A stretch of DNA of 33,532 nt from Hellea sp. (GTDB taxonomy: Bacteria > Pseudomonadota > Alphaproteobacteria > Caulobacterales > Maricaulaceae), in contig JAHDCL010000018.1 of assembly GCA_020629875.1 (NCBI GenBank), forward strand, positions 1 to 33,532, read 5' to 3'. The notes under the pieces were generated by a model that did not search any database, had not been told where the DNA came from, and saw nothing but the letters and a program-made list of their open reading frames with translations. Shown one piece after another: positions 17,864 through 26,520 of the stretch. Position 1 is the first letter of the stretch. Each line of letters begins with the position of its first letter. The position numbers and the translations under genes are program-made.

Positions 17864-19180
17864 TTACTTCGTATGTTGTGTGACAATGTTTTCGAGATAC
17901 TCTTGACGAGCTGAAACGGGTTCAGGAGAATTATTCTCCTTCAAGCAGTACTTGGCCATATCGCCCAAAGTGGCGTTGTTGCTCATCATAAGCTTACCCA
18001 TCCCCGACTCCCATTTTTCATATCTTTGCTCTGTGAAAGCTTGGAGCTTACCGGACTCTATTAGGGCCGCAGCGTTCTGCAAAGCGCGGGCAAGAAGGTC
18101 CATTCCGCCAATATGACCATAGAAGAGGTCTTCTGCATCGCGACTTTGACGGCGAACTTTGGCGTCAAAATTAGAGCCACCATTTTTGAAGCCGCCGCCT
18201 TTGAGAATATAGTACAGCGCCATTGTATTTTCGCGAAGATCGTTTGGGAACTGGTCCGTGTCCCAACCATTTTGGGGATCGCCTCGGTTAAAGTCGATGG
18301 AACCAAAAATACCCAGAGCATTCGCCATCTCTACTTCGTGCTCAAAGCTATGTCCCGCGAGTGTCGCGTGATTGGGCTCAATATTGACGCCGACTTCATC
18401 CTCTAACCCGTATTCTTTCAGGAAACCGTAAACAGTTGCAACATCGCGGTCATATTGATGTTTTGTTGGCTCATGTGGCTTAGGTTCGATCCAAATATCA
18501 CCTTTAAAGCCGATTTTATGCTTATGCTCGACCGTCATAGCAACAAAACGGCCCAGCTGATCCATTTCTTGCTTTAGATTGGTGTTCAGGATTGAGTCAT
18601 AACCCTCTCGTCCTCCCCACATCACATAGCCCGCTCCGTCTAAGCGGTGAGTCGCTTCGAGCGCTTCTTTCACTTGGAGGGCTGCAAAGGCGGCTACATC
18701 CGGGTTTGGGTTAGTAGAGGCGCCTGCCATATAGCGTGGGTGGGAGAACATATTGGCCGTGCCCCAGAGAAGTTTTGTTTGCGAGCTTGCCATCTTTGCT
18801 TCAATCGCATCTACAATCTTTCGGAAATTTTCAGTGTGCTCACGTGGAGTTTCGGCTGTTGCCATAACATCCGTGTCGTGGAAGCAGAAAAATGGGTTTC
18901 CAAGCTTGTCAAAAAATTCAAAGGCCGCATCAAGTTTCATAAGTGCCGCAGTGTGATCGTTCACGGAGCCATGCCATGGGCGATCAAACGGCCCACCCCC
19001 AAAGATATCAGAGCCATCCCAGCAGAAAGTATGCCAGTAACAAACAGCGACGCGAAGGTGTTCTTCTATCGTCTTGCCCAAAACCTTTTTGGACTTGTCA
19101 TAATATTTAAAAGCGAGGGGGTTGTCGCTTTCCGGGCCCTCATATTGGATGGGTGAAATATGATCGAAAAATCCACTCAT
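17864..19180 (-). CDS. xylA: Xylose isomerase
   Basis: The protein has 438 residues, typical of class II xylose isomerases. The catalytic pair is seen in FCFHDTD (His101, Asp104). Metal ligands are visible as Glu232 (WIEPKPHEP), Glu268 and His271 (NIEPNHATL), Asp296 (SIDFNRG), and Asp307 and Asp309 (GWDTD). It converts D-xylose to D-xylulose in the cytoplasm, the substrate of XylB. Its ATG overlaps the xylB stop by 4 bases, and tal follows after 6 bases, so the four genes form one translation-coupled operon. This is the isomerase route rather than the oxidative Weimberg/Dahms route known from Caulobacter. Confidence 0.98.
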   Translation of the reverse strand: MSGFFDHISPIQYEGPESDNPLAFKYYDKSKKVLGKTIEEHLRVAVCYWHTFCWDGSDIFGGGPFDRPWHGSVNDHTAALMKLDAAFEFFDKLGNPFFCFHDTDVMATAETPREHTENFRKIVDAIEAKMASSQTKLLWGTANMFSHPRYMAGASTNPNPDVAAFAALQVKEALEATHRLDGAGYVMWGGREGYDSILNTNLKQEMDQLGRFVAMTVEHKHKIGFKGDIWIEPKPHEPTKHQYDRDVATVYGFLKEYGLEDEVGVNIEPNHATLAGHSFEHEVEMANALGIFGSIDFNRGDPQNGWDTDQFPNDLRENTMALYYILKGGGFKNGGSNFDAKVRRQSRDAEDLFYGHIGGMDLLARALQNAAALIESGKLQAFTEQRYEKWESGMGKLMMSNNATLGDMAKYCLKENNSPEPVSARQEYLENIVTQHTK

Positions 19181-20625
19181 AAATTTAGTTCCTTTGTGTT
19201 GGTGTAAAGTTTTTGAAAAATAGGGCGGCGACGTGCGTAAATGTCCTGCAATTTCGGGTCAGGCTGTATCGTCAAATCAATACTCGGGGGACGGCAGACT
19301 TCAGCCACTTTCTCGCCGCTGACAGACAGCCTTGCTAATCTTGCAGCGCCGAAGGCCGGGCCTACCGCCGCGCCGCTGCGATAGTTTAGGGGGAAGCCAA
19401 ATGTGGACGCGAGAATTTTTCCCCAGTAGTGCGAGCGGGCACCGCCTCCAATTACCGTCAATCCGTTCACATTCGCGCCGGCTTCTCTCAGCGCGTCTAT
19501 CCCATCAGCGAGAGCAAAGGCCACACCTTCTAAGGCAGCCTGAGCCAGCGTATTGCGATTAACGTCATTTGTTAGGCCGAAAAATGCTCCTGTTGCATTT
19601 GGGTTATTATGCGGCGTGCGTTCGCCCGATAGGTAGGGCAGGAATATAACTTTGTCACAATGTTGGTTATAGTCTTCCGCTGCCGCATAAAGGTCAGCAG
19701 GGTTGGCGAAGCCCGTGATAGAAGACACAAAATCGACTGCGCTTGCAGCGGATAACATCACACTCATGTGGTGCCACATTCCGGGTAGTGCGTGACAGAA
19801 TGTATGAACGCCACTCTCAGGATTAGGACGATATCCACTGTCCGCCAAAAACACGACACCGGAGGTCCCTAGAGAGAGAAAGCCATCTTCATGGGTCACA
19901 GTACCCGATCCGACCGCACCGGCCGCATTGTCGCCGCCGCCGCCAGCCACTGGAACCTGAGGCACGCCCCAATCGGTCGCAATGTTTGCTAAAAGCACTC
20001 CTGTAGCTTCACTGCCTTCGAAAAGCTCCGGCATATGAGATCTGTCTAAATTGGTCAGTGACAAAATATCATCTGACCAGTCTCTGGCCTTCACATCCAT
20101 CCAGAGTGTTCCAGCGCTATCTGACATATCAGAGGCGTAAGCGCCCGTCATTAAAAGACGAACATAATCCTTAGTTAGGAGGATTTTTGATGTTTTTTTG
20201 AAATTATCTTTTTCATGTTCGCGCATCCAGGCAAGCTTTGGCGCGGTGAAACCCGGCATGGCGAGGTTGCCAGATATACTGGTTAATGTCGGCATATCAT
20301 CCATCATCGTTTTGCACTGCGCGCTGCTACGTCCATCATTCCAGAGAATAGCAGGGCGGATGACACGGTTTTGGTCATCCAGGCAGGTTGCTCCATGCAT
20401 TTGCCCTGAGAGGCCAATTGCTTTTACGCCAGAACGTTTGAATGGATCCAAGCTCTTGACTGCGGCGCACGTCGCTTCCCACCAGTCTGAAGGAGACTGC
20501 TCAGACCAAAAAGCTTTGGGGCGATTTACTGTCAGTGGTGAGCTGGCCTGATCAACTATATGCTGATCATCATCTACCAAAACGGCTTTGACGCCGGATG
20601 TTCCAATGTCAATTCCCAGATACAC
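19177..20625 (-). CDS. xylB: Xylulokinase
   Basis: This 482-residue FGGY-family kinase has the N-terminal ATP/phosphate motif [23 protein letters not shown] at residues 71-78, WNDGRS near residue 95, the catalytic Asp232 in [13 protein letters not shown] and a C-terminal [14 protein letters not shown]. The length and QMHG motif are typical of xylulokinase. It phosphorylates D-xylulose to xylulose 5-phosphate. The start is GTG, chosen because GAGGAC lies 6-7 bases upstream and YLGIDIGTS is where the family begins. It is the first gene of the minus-strand operon, with a leader of about 120 bases holding two alternative hairpins and a palindromic operator. Confidence 0.97.
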   Translation of the reverse strand: MYLGIDIGTSGVKAVLVDDDQHIVDQASSPLTVNRPKAFWSEQSPSDWWEATCAAVKSLDPFKRSGVKAIGLSGQMHGATCLDDQNRVIRPAILWNDGRSSAQCKTMMDDMPTLTSISGNLAMPGFTAPKLAWMREHEKDNFKKTSKILLTKDYVRLLMTGAYASDMSDSAGTLWMDVKARDWSDDILSLTNLDRSHMPELFEGSEATGVLLANIATDWGVPQVPVAGGGGDNAAGAVGSGTVTHEDGFLSLGTSGVVFLADSGYRPNPESGVHTFCHALPGMWHHMSVMLSAASAVDFVSSITGFANPADLYAAAEDYNQHCDKVIFLPYLSGERTPHNNPNATGAFFGLTNDVNRNTLAQAALEGVAFALADGIDALREAGANVNGLTVIGGGARSHYWGKILASTFGFPLNYRSGAAVGPAFGAARLARLSVSGEKVAEVCRPPSIDLTIQPDPKLQDIYARRRPIFQKLYTNTKELNL

Positions 20626-20649
20626 TGTTTGTCCTCAACGATAAAAATT

Positions 20650-20691
20650 ACCCGAAGACAGGCTTTCTTCGGGTGACGCCAACAAGCCTGT
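20650..20691 (-). promoter_or_regulatory. xylB leader: two overlapping hairpins, attenuator-like
   Basis: Hairpin B pairs 20650-20658 with 20666-20674 (ACCCGAAGA/TCTTCGGGT, 9 bp, 7-base loop). In the xylB direction it is followed two bases later by TTTTT, like an intrinsic terminator. Hairpin A pairs 20658-20665 with 20684-20691 (ACAGGCTT/AAGCCTGT, 8 bp). The left arm of A is the loop of B plus one stem base, so the two cannot fully form together. In the xylB transcript the free arm of A is made first and could act as an anti-terminator. Read on the plus strand, A also precedes TTTTT. The pairing is directly visible; regulation is inferred. Confidence 0.5.
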
Positions 20692-20727
20692 TTTTCGGTT
20701 TGAAATAAATTTAGCGGATTTGAGCTG

Positions 20728-20746
20728 CCAAAATTGTTCCAAAATT
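20728..20746. repeat. Tandem CCAAAATT repeats, 11-base period
   Basis: CCAAAATT occurs at 20728-20735 and again at 20739-20746, spaced by one helical turn. The pair sits near the predicted xylB transcription start and upstream of the repressor promoter, so it could be a second protein-binding site. The region is AT-rich and chance is possible. Confidence 0.4.
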
Positions 20747-20752
20747 TAAGTC

Positions 20753-20781
20753 TTGTTTTAAAATCGGCCATCGTTTATGAC
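20753..20781 (+). promoter_or_regulatory. Candidate promoter of the LacI-type regulator
   Basis: TTGTTT (20753-20758) and TATGAC (20776-20781) are spaced 17 bases apart on the plus strand. The -10 element lies within the palindromic operator, which would give autoregulation. The -35 match is poor. Confidence 0.35.
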
Positions 20782-20783
20782 AA
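20755..20783 (-). promoter_or_regulatory. Candidate xylB promoter
   Basis: On the minus strand, TTGTCA (20783-20778) and TAAAAC (20760-20755) are separated by 17 bases, resembling sigma-70 elements. The -35 element lies inside the palindrome at 20774-20795, so repressor binding would block it. It predicts a leader of about 120 bases. Confidence 0.4.
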
Positions 20784-20795
20784 CCTTGTCATAAA
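20774..20795. promoter_or_regulatory. Perfect palindrome, probable operator for the LacI-type regulator
   Basis: Arms TTTATGACAA and TTGTCATAAA are exact reverse complements around CC, in the divergent region between xylB and the repressor gene, 17 bases before the repressor ATG. LacI-type proteins bind such palindromes as dimers. It overlaps the candidate -35 of xylB and -10 of the regulator. No second full copy was noticed in the window. Confidence 0.65.
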
Positions 20796-20812
20796 AGCAA
20801 GTAGAAGATTCT

Positions 20813-21817
20813 ATGCCGACCATTATTGATGTTGCGAAACGCGCAGGCGTCTCATTTAAAACTGTTTCCCGCGTCTTTTCGGGCGAGGATTACGTCCGCG
20901 AAGAAACAAAAATGGCTGTGCTTAAGGCGGCGCGAGAACTCGATTATAAAGTCAATGTTTCGGCGAGAACTCTTAGAGCTAAACGGTCCAATAAGGTTGT
21001 TCTTATTGGCTCAAACCCCAGTCCTAACTACCGGAATCTATTTCAGTTAGGGGCTCTTTCAGCGTGTCAGGATGCCGGCTTCGATCTGGTTCTGAAATCA
21101 GAATTCGATGAAAGTGAAATCCAAAAACTGGTGTTGAGTGATAAACCTGTCGGTATCGTCTTGTTGCCGCCTGCATCGGGCGAAATCAGTATTTTGAATT
21201 CACTAGAGGCATTAGGTGTTCCTGTCATCAGGGTTGGAGCCTATCCAGAAACGGGGAGTGGGGGGTATTGTATCTATATTGATGATGATGCGGCCTCTTT
21301 TGATATAACGCAGGTCCTCATACAGGCGGGTCACAGTGCAATTGCTTTTCTGTCAGGGCCACTGAGTCAATTGCATGCTCAGAAGCGAAAAGATGGGCAT
21401 TTAAGAGCCCTGCAGAGCGCGGGCATTTCCCCAAAAGAGGATTGGGTTTTAGAAGGTAATTTCGACTTTAAGTCAGGATTTGCATTGGCAGATAAGCTTC
21501 TATCTTCCAAAGAACGGCCATCTGTCATCATCGCGAGTAATGATGAGATGGCGGCAGGCTGCCTCGCTGCAGCGTATAAGAATAACCTTCGCGTGCCAGA
21601 AGATTTATCGATTGCGGGTTTTGATGATTCTCCAATTGCGCAGGTCATATATCCGCCACTGACAACAATCCATCAGCCCGTAAAAGAAATGGCGATAGAG
21701 GCAATCAAGTTGCTCGATGTTGTCAATCGTAAAAAAGAGACCGGGAATGCGGCCATTAAGTTGGATTATGAAGTGAAACTGAGAGGTTCGACGAAATTTA
21801 TTGAGACAACCACATAA
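20813..21817 (+). CDS. LacI-family transcriptional repressor of the xylan/xylose genes
   Basis: The 334-residue protein starts with the LacI helix-turn-helix MPTIIDVAKRAGVSFKTVSRVFSG and hinge (VNVSARTLRAKRSN, ~49-62). A periplasmic-binding-protein-like sugar domain follows, with SNDEMAAGCLAAA and LSIAGFDDSPIAQVIYPPLTTI, typical of sugar-responsive members. The ATG at 20813 begins exactly at the family start; AGAAG lies 6 bases upstream. It is divergent from xylB and 9 bases ahead of the oxidoreductase gene, so it probably controls both arms through the palindrome at 20774-20795. The inducer is likely xylose, xylulose or a xylo-oligosaccharide, which is inference from context. Confidence 0.93.
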   Translation: MPTIIDVAKRAGVSFKTVSRVFSGEDYVREETKMAVLKAARELDYKVNVSARTLRAKRSNKVVLIGSNPSPNYRNLFQLGALSACQDAGFDLVLKSEFDESEIQKLVLSDKPVGIVLLPPASGEISILNSLEALGVPVIRVGAYPETGSGGYCIYIDDDAASFDITQVLIQAGHSAIAFLSGPLSQLHAQKRKDGHLRALQSAGISPKEDWVLEGNFDFKSGFALADKLLSSKERPSVIIASNDEMAAGCLAAAYKNNLRVPEDLSIAGFDDSPIAQVIYPPLTTIHQPVKEMAIEAIKLLDVVNRKKETGNAAIKLDYEVKLRGSTKFIETTT

Positions 21818-21826
21818 GAGAATTCG

Positions 21827-22858
21827 ATGGCGTCTGAGAGGGCAAGGTCGAAATTAGGGACATTCAAAGTGAAAGATAAAAAAATAAAATGGGGAATTAT
21901 TGGCACAGGACGGATGTCAGGTTGGTTCTGTGATGATTTTAAAAATGTTCCAAACGGTGAATTAGCAGCCGTCTGCTCCCGGTCTGAAGACGCGGCAAAG
22001 CGATTTGCGTCGAAATATAACATTCAAAATATTTATACAGATCTAGACGCTCTAATAAATAGCGGCGAGATTGATGTAGCGTACATAGCCACGCCTCACA
22101 CTAGCCATAAAGCTTTCACTAAAAAGTGCTTGAGTTCCGGAATGGCTGTCGTTTGCGAAAAACCCTTCGTGACATCCGTCAAGGACGCGATAGAAATAAT
22201 CGAGACAGCAAACACAAATCAGACGTATTTTATGGAGGCAATGTGGACGTGGCATTTGCCCGCGATAAAAGCTGCAAAGGCCTGGGTCGAAAGTGGCCGA
22301 ATTGGCGACATTCTGCACTTCAAGGCAGATTTTGGTTATCCGGTTCCTTTCTCCTCTGATGCGCGTGAATTTGACCCTTCAGACTCGGGCGGTGTTTTAC
22401 GCGAGATGGGGATTTATCCCGTGGCTCTAATGGATTTATTTATAGGCCTTCCACTTAAGGATTTGAGGGTTATTCATTCACTTGCTCCGACGGGGGTAGA
22501 GGACGACCTGACCGCTATGTTTGATTTTGGGGACCTGACTGCGGTGATTACGTCGTCATTCAAGTGTCGCCTTGGCAATAGTGCTCAAATTATAGGCACT
22601 AAGGGGCATATAATAATTCCCGATTTTTTTAGAGCGCACAGAGCCGAGCTCTACTCAATAGATGAATTATTAGAAACGGCTGATTTCCAGCGTGGCTCAA
22701 CTGGCTATGCCTATCAAGCCGTTTCAGTAGGCGAAGACTTATTAGCTGGCGAAACCACTTCCAAAGTTGTTCCGCCTGAGAAAAGCCTAAAGACACAAAT
22801 GACAATGAAAGCAATTTTGGACGCAATGGGTTTGCCGGAAATTGGGGATAATAACTAG
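21827..22858 (+). CDS. Gfo/Idh/MocA family NAD(P)-dependent oxidoreductase
   Basis: This 343-residue protein has an N-terminal Rossmann motif WGIIGTGRMSG (22-32) and the family motif VVCEKPF (108-114), preceded by YIATPHTSH. FMEAMWTWHLP near residue 140 resembles the EA-W-T stretch of the dihydrodiol/D-xylose dehydrogenase subgroup. Family members oxidise or reduce sugars and cyclic diols. Within this cluster a pentose or uronic acid side-chain sugar is the likely substrate, possibly D-xylose itself. AAGAGA 6 bases before the ATG gives the start; about 20 residues precede the fold. No signal peptide is seen, so it is cytoplasmic. Confidence 0.86.
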   Translation: MASERARSKLGTFKVKDKKIKWGIIGTGRMSGWFCDDFKNVPNGELAAVCSRSEDAAKRFASKYNIQNIYTDLDALINSGEIDVAYIATPHTSHKAFTKKCLSSGMAVVCEKPFVTSVKDAIEIIETANTNQTYFMEAMWTWHLPAIKAAKAWVESGRIGDILHFKADFGYPVPFSSDAREFDPSDSGGVLREMGIYPVALMDLFIGLPLKDLRVIHSLAPTGVEDDLTAMFDFGDLTAVITSSFKCRLGNSAQIIGTKGHIIIPDFFRAHRAELYSIDELLETADFQRGSTGYAYQAVSVGEDLLAGETTSKVVPPEKSLKTQMTMKAILDAMGLPEIGDNN

Positions 22859-22860
22859 GG

Positions 22861-22875
22861 TTCGAATAATTCGAA
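22861..22875. repeat. TTCGAA inverted/direct repeat upstream of the transporter
   Basis: TTCGAA-TAA-TTCGAA begins 3 bases after the oxidoreductase stop and is followed by TATAAT at 22876-22881. It is both a near-perfect palindrome and a direct repeat (TTCGAATA twice). It could be an operator or part of a promoter for the transporter gene, which starts 75 bases further on. Confidence 0.4.
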
Positions 22876-22950
22876 TATAATTAAATAGTAAACTAGGGGA
22901 GGTGTGAGTCTCGCATAAAAAATAAATGATGCGTTAGTTGCAAATAAATT

Positions 22951-24357
22951 ATGAATAGAAACGAAGTTCTCAGCGTTAAGGAAAAAGCGGGGTATGCGGT
23001 CGGAGACTTGGCGGCAAATCTTGTTTTCCAGACTCTTGTCATGTTTTTGGCATTTTTCTACACGGATATCCTGAAGATACCTACAGCCGCTGCCACAATG
23101 ATTATTTTTTACGTTGGTTTTTTTGGCGCGATTTTGTTCAATCCAGTTATGGCCTTGATTGCGGATCGAACGAATACCAAAATGGGTAAATTCAGGCCGT
23201 GGATATTATGGACGGCAGTACCGTTTGGCCTAATATCCATACTCGCATTTATGACTCCCGACTTTAGTACGACGGGTAAAGTTATATATGCATTGATTAC
23301 ATATACTTTGTTGTTGTTAGTCTATTCGGCGAATAACCTACCTTATTCAGCGCTAAGCGCTGTATTGACCGGCAATGTGGCTGAGCGCAATAGCGTATCA
23401 TCCTACCGATTTATGGCCGTGATGATTGCCCAGTTAATTATTCAGGTGGCTATGTTCCCGATTGTAGATATGGTCGGTGATGGAGACCGTTCCATAGGCT
23501 TCCCCCGGGTAATGATCTTTCTTTCCAGCGTTGGCACAATTTTGTTGTTAATTTCGTTCTTTACAACAAGTGAGAGGGTAGTTCCAACTAAAGAGCAACG
23601 GTCCACCGTTCGAGAAGATCTTAAAGATCTGATCGGGAACCGCCCTTGGCTTATCATGTTGCTCTTAACCACTTTGGTTTTTGTCACGCTTGCGTTGAAA
23701 GGCGGGGCCTATGTCTATTATTTTGAGAACTATCTCGACAGGGACTCAATGGTAAAGACCCTTTCTCTTATCGGCTTGTCCAATATCGATAATCCATCCT
23801 CCTATAGTTTCTCACTATTTAACGGGGGCGGTATTGTCATGAGCTTGATTGGTATTCTTTTTTCAAAGCGCTTGGCTGATAAATATGGGAAACGTGACGT
23901 CTTTGGTGGCGCGCTTTTCTTGAGCACCATTTTCATAATTTTACTATTTTTCATCCCGCCAGATAGGGTTGATATGGTCCTATTGTGCCAGGCTACACAT
24001 GGTTTCTTTTATGGTATCACAATTCCCATTCTCTGGGCGATGATTGCCGATGTTGCTGACTTCTCAGAGTGGAAAAATAACCGCCGTGCAACAGCCATAA
24101 TCTTTTCTGCTATGCTCGTAGGTCTGAAGGTCGGTCTCACCTTGGGTCAGACATTTGTGACGGCCTTGCTGGATTATTACGATTATGATCCTGACCTTGC
24201 TCAGCAATCCGCCGAAACTCTTTTAGGTATCCGAAATATGGTCAGTATTTATGCGGCCATACCCTTCCTCGTGGCCTGCGGATTATTGTTTTTCTACGAG
24301 ATCAACAAGGCAAAAGAAATTGAAATTGAAGAAGCTCTGAAGGGACGTAGTGCTTAG
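22951..24357 (+). CDS. GPH-family sugar:cation symporter (xyloside/xylo-oligosaccharide transporter)
   Basis: The 468-residue protein has about twelve hydrophobic segments and the glycoside-pentoside-hexuronide (MelB-like) signature FNPVMALIADRTNTKMGKFR at residues 63-82. The motif GFFYGITIPILWAMIADVADFSEWKNNRRAT is also typical, in the second half. Such inner-membrane carriers bring in oligosaccharides or glycosides with H+ or Na+. Lying just before a xylanase and two cytoplasmic GH43 enzymes, xylo-oligosaccharides are the likely cargo. There is no good ribosome site near the ATG; GGGGAGG lies about 50 bases upstream and a TAA directly before the ATG prevents an upstream start in frame. The region between the genes may hold its own promoter. 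Confidence 0.92.
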   Translation: MNRNEVLSVKEKAGYAVGDLAANLVFQTLVMFLAFFYTDILKIPTAAATMIIFYVGFFGAILFNPVMALIADRTNTKMGKFRPWILWTAVPFGLISILAFMTPDFSTTGKVIYALITYTLLLLVYSANNLPYSALSAVLTGNVAERNSVSSYRFMAVMIAQLIIQVAMFPIVDMVGDGDRSIGFPRVMIFLSSVGTILLLISFFTTSERVVPTKEQRSTVREDLKDLIGNRPWLIMLLLTTLVFVTLALKGGAYVYYFENYLDRDSMVKTLSLIGLSNIDNPSSYSFSLFNGGGIVMSLIGILFSKRLADKYGKRDVFGGALFLSTIFIILLFFIPPDRVDMVLLCQATHGFFYGITIPILWAMIADVADFSEWKNNRRATAIIFSAMLVGLKVGLTLGQTFVTALLDYYDYDPDLAQQSAETLLGIRNMVSIYAAIPFLVACGLLFFYEINKAKEIEIEEALKGRSA

Positions 24358-24390
24358 CGCTGCTTGAAATAAAGTTGAAAGGAAAGAAAA

Positions 24391-25524
24391 ATGAAGACTA
24401 AATTAGTCCTTGGTTTCGTGATACTGTGTTTAGCGGGATGCGGACATAACTCTGTGAATAAAGGCGGCTTAGATACGCTTGAAACAGGCTTAGCGCAGGC
24501 GCTTGAAAAAGACTTTTTTGTAGGAGCCGCGCTCGCCCCTAATCATTACGATGGCTCAGATTTAGCAAATCGGAACATTGCAACGAAACACTTTAATGCA
24601 ATCGTTGCTGAAAATGTGATGAAGTCCATGTTTCTCCAACCGAAAAAGGGTAAGTTCTTTTGGGATGATGCCGATGCATTCGTCGCATTTGGCGAGATGC
24701 ATAATATGCACATTACAGGTCATACTTTAGCCTGGCATTCTCAAACGCCGGGTTGGTTATTTGTCGACGATCAGGGTGTGCAAGTCTCTCGAGAAGTTTT
24801 ACTCAATCGCATGGAGACACATATCAAGACCGTGGTTACTCGGTATAAGGGACGTGTAGATAGTTGGGATGTCGTCAATGAAGCCGTTCTCGACAATGGC
24901 GAAATGCGGGATAGCCCATTTTATAAAATCATTGGCCCTGACTGGGTTGAGCACATGTTTCGTTTCGCGCATGAGGCTGATCCGAATGTCGCTTTACTCT
25001 ATAATGATTATTCACTTGCCATTCCTGAGAAACGTGAAGCCGTCTATGCCCTTGTAAAAGGAATGCAAGCCAAAGGCATCCGTGTGGACGGAATTGGCCT
25101 GCAGCAGCATATGGGGCTGAACAACCCAACAATCGCTGAGATTGAAACCAGTATCCTAAGATTTGCTGAGCTAGGAGATGTTCTCGTAACGGAGCTGGAT
25201 ATATCCGTCTTGCCATGGCCTGGCACAGAAGTTTCCGCCGAGGTATCACAATCCTATGAATTTAGAAAGGAAATGGATCCTTACCCTAATGGATTACCGG
25301 CAAATGTATCTCGGCAATTAGATGAGAGATATTTGTCTCTATTCAAATTGTACCGCAAACATTCTGACAAAATTACACGGGTGACAACATGGGGGATTGG
25401 CGACGCTCATACATGGCGAAACAATTGGCCAGTAGAGGGTCGTACAGACTATCCATTATTATTTAATCGTGACAATACACCAAAACCTGTGGTGGGGCAG
25501 ATCATCGATATGGCGAGAGATTAA
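24391..25524 (+). CDS. GH10 endo-1,4-beta-xylanase, lipoprotein
   Basis: This 377-residue GH10 enzyme has the acid/base Glu164 in DSWDVVNEAV, the nucleophile Glu269 in VTELDIS, HTLAWHSQTPGW near 111 and TTWGIGDAHTWR near the end. The N-terminus MKTKLVLGFVILCLAGC is a lipoprotein signal with lipobox LAGC and Cys17. Residue +2 is Gly, so outer-membrane sorting is expected. It should cut xylan backbone at the cell surface into oligosaccharides for uptake by the transporter upstream. AAAGGAAAG lies 4-12 bases before the ATG. It is 33 bases after the transporter gene and 3 bases before the next GH43 gene. Confidence 0.96.
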   Translation: MKTKLVLGFVILCLAGCGHNSVNKGGLDTLETGLAQALEKDFFVGAALAPNHYDGSDLANRNIATKHFNAIVAENVMKSMFLQPKKGKFFWDDADAFVAFGEMHNMHITGHTLAWHSQTPGWLFVDDQGVQVSREVLLNRMETHIKTVVTRYKGRVDSWDVVNEAVLDNGEMRDSPFYKIIGPDWVEHMFRFAHEADPNVALLYNDYSLAIPEKREAVYALVKGMQAKGIRVDGIGLQQHMGLNNPTIAEIETSILRFAELGDVLVTELDISVLPWPGTEVSAEVSQSYEFRKEMDPYPNGLPANVSRQLDERYLSLFKLYRKHSDKITRVTTWGIGDAHTWRNNWPVEGRTDYPLLFNRDNTPKPVVGQIIDMARD

Positions 25525-25527
25525 GCC

Positions 25528-26505
25528 ATGAGTTCAATAATGAATCGCTATTTACTGGACGGAATCTACACCGCCGACCCTTCCGCACATGTCTTTGATG
25601 GCCGGCTATATATTTATCCGTCACATGATGTTGAGGGGGGAATCCCATTCAACGATAATGGGGACCATTTCGACATGAAAGACTATCATGTCTTTTCTCT
25701 GGAGAGTATTGACGGTGAAGCTACAGATCATGGTCCCTCGCTACATGTTGACGATGTGCCTTGGGCCAAGCGTCAGATGTGGGCGCCGGATGCCGCTAAA
25801 AAAGGTGATACCTATTACTTTTATTTTCCAGCCAAGGATCATGATGACATTTTTCGCATAGGTGTTGCGTCAAGCGATAAGCCCTACGGCCCCTTCCAGC
25901 CGGACGAGAACTACATAGAGGGTAGCTTTAGTATCGACCCGGCAGTCTTTGAGGATGATAACGACGAATATTATATGTATTTTGGTGGGATATGGGGCGG
26001 ACAATTACAAAGGTGGAAAACGGGGTCATATGAAGATGATGACTCAGAACCTTCCGATGAGGCACCAGCTCTTTGCCCCAAAGTCGCAAAAATGTCGGAC
26101 GATATGAGGGGCTTTGCAGAGGAACCTGTTGACGTTCTCATTTTGGACAAAAAAGGAAATCCGATAACGGCAGGTGATCATAATCGTCGATTTTTTGAGG
26201 CGGCTTGGGTTCACAAATTCAACGGCCGATATTATTTTTCCTACTCGACAGGGAATACACATTTGCTTTGTTATGCTATTGGAGACTCGCCCTATGGTCC
26301 TTTCACCTATGGAGGCGTCATCCTGACGCCTGTTATTGGCTGGACGACACATCACAGTATTTGTGAGTTCCAAGGGAAGTGGTATCTATTTCATCATGAC
26401 AGTCGTCCGTCGGGCGGCGTCACGCATTTGAGAAGCGTCAAAATTGCCGAGCTCACTCACCGGAGCGATGGAACCATAGAAATCCTCGATGGGATGATGG
26501 AATAG
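25528..26505 (+). CDS. GH43 glycosidase (beta-xylosidase or alpha-L-arabinofuranosidase)
   Basis: The 325-residue protein is a single five-bladed GH43 catalytic domain. The three acidic residues are visible: Asp17 (TADPSA, base), Asp137 (SIDPAVF, modulator) and Glu224 (FFEAAWVHK, acid). RQMWAPDAA near residue 82 is also typical. With no signal peptide, it acts in the cytoplasm on imported xylo- or arabinoxylo-oligosaccharides. Family 43 holds both xylosidases and arabinofuranosidases and the sequence alone does not decide. The ATG at 25528 is used, with another in frame at 25540. It is coupled to the xylanase gene by a 3-base gap and followed 15 bases later by a second GH43. Confidence 0.9.
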   Translation: MSSIMNRYLLDGIYTADPSAHVFDGRLYIYPSHDVEGGIPFNDNGDHFDMKDYHVFSLESIDGEATDHGPSLHVDDVPWAKRQMWAPDAAKKGDTYYFYFPAKDHDDIFRIGVASSDKPYGPFQPDENYIEGSFSIDPAVFEDDNDEYYMYFGGIWGGQLQRWKTGSYEDDDSEPSDEAPALCPKVAKMSDDMRGFAEEPVDVLILDKKGNPITAGDHNRRFFEAAWVHKFNGRYYFSYSTGNTHLLCYAIGDSPYGPFTYGGVILTPVIGWTTHHSICEFQGKWYLFHHDSRPSGGVTHLRSVKIAELTHRSDGTIEILDGMME

Positions 26506-26520
26506 AAGAGTTAGACCTAA

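Noticed and set aside
20574-20771. 65-codon minus-strand frame overlapping the xylB start, a possible leader peptide
   Set aside because: No ribosome site precedes its ATG, it runs out of frame into xylB and it resembles no family.
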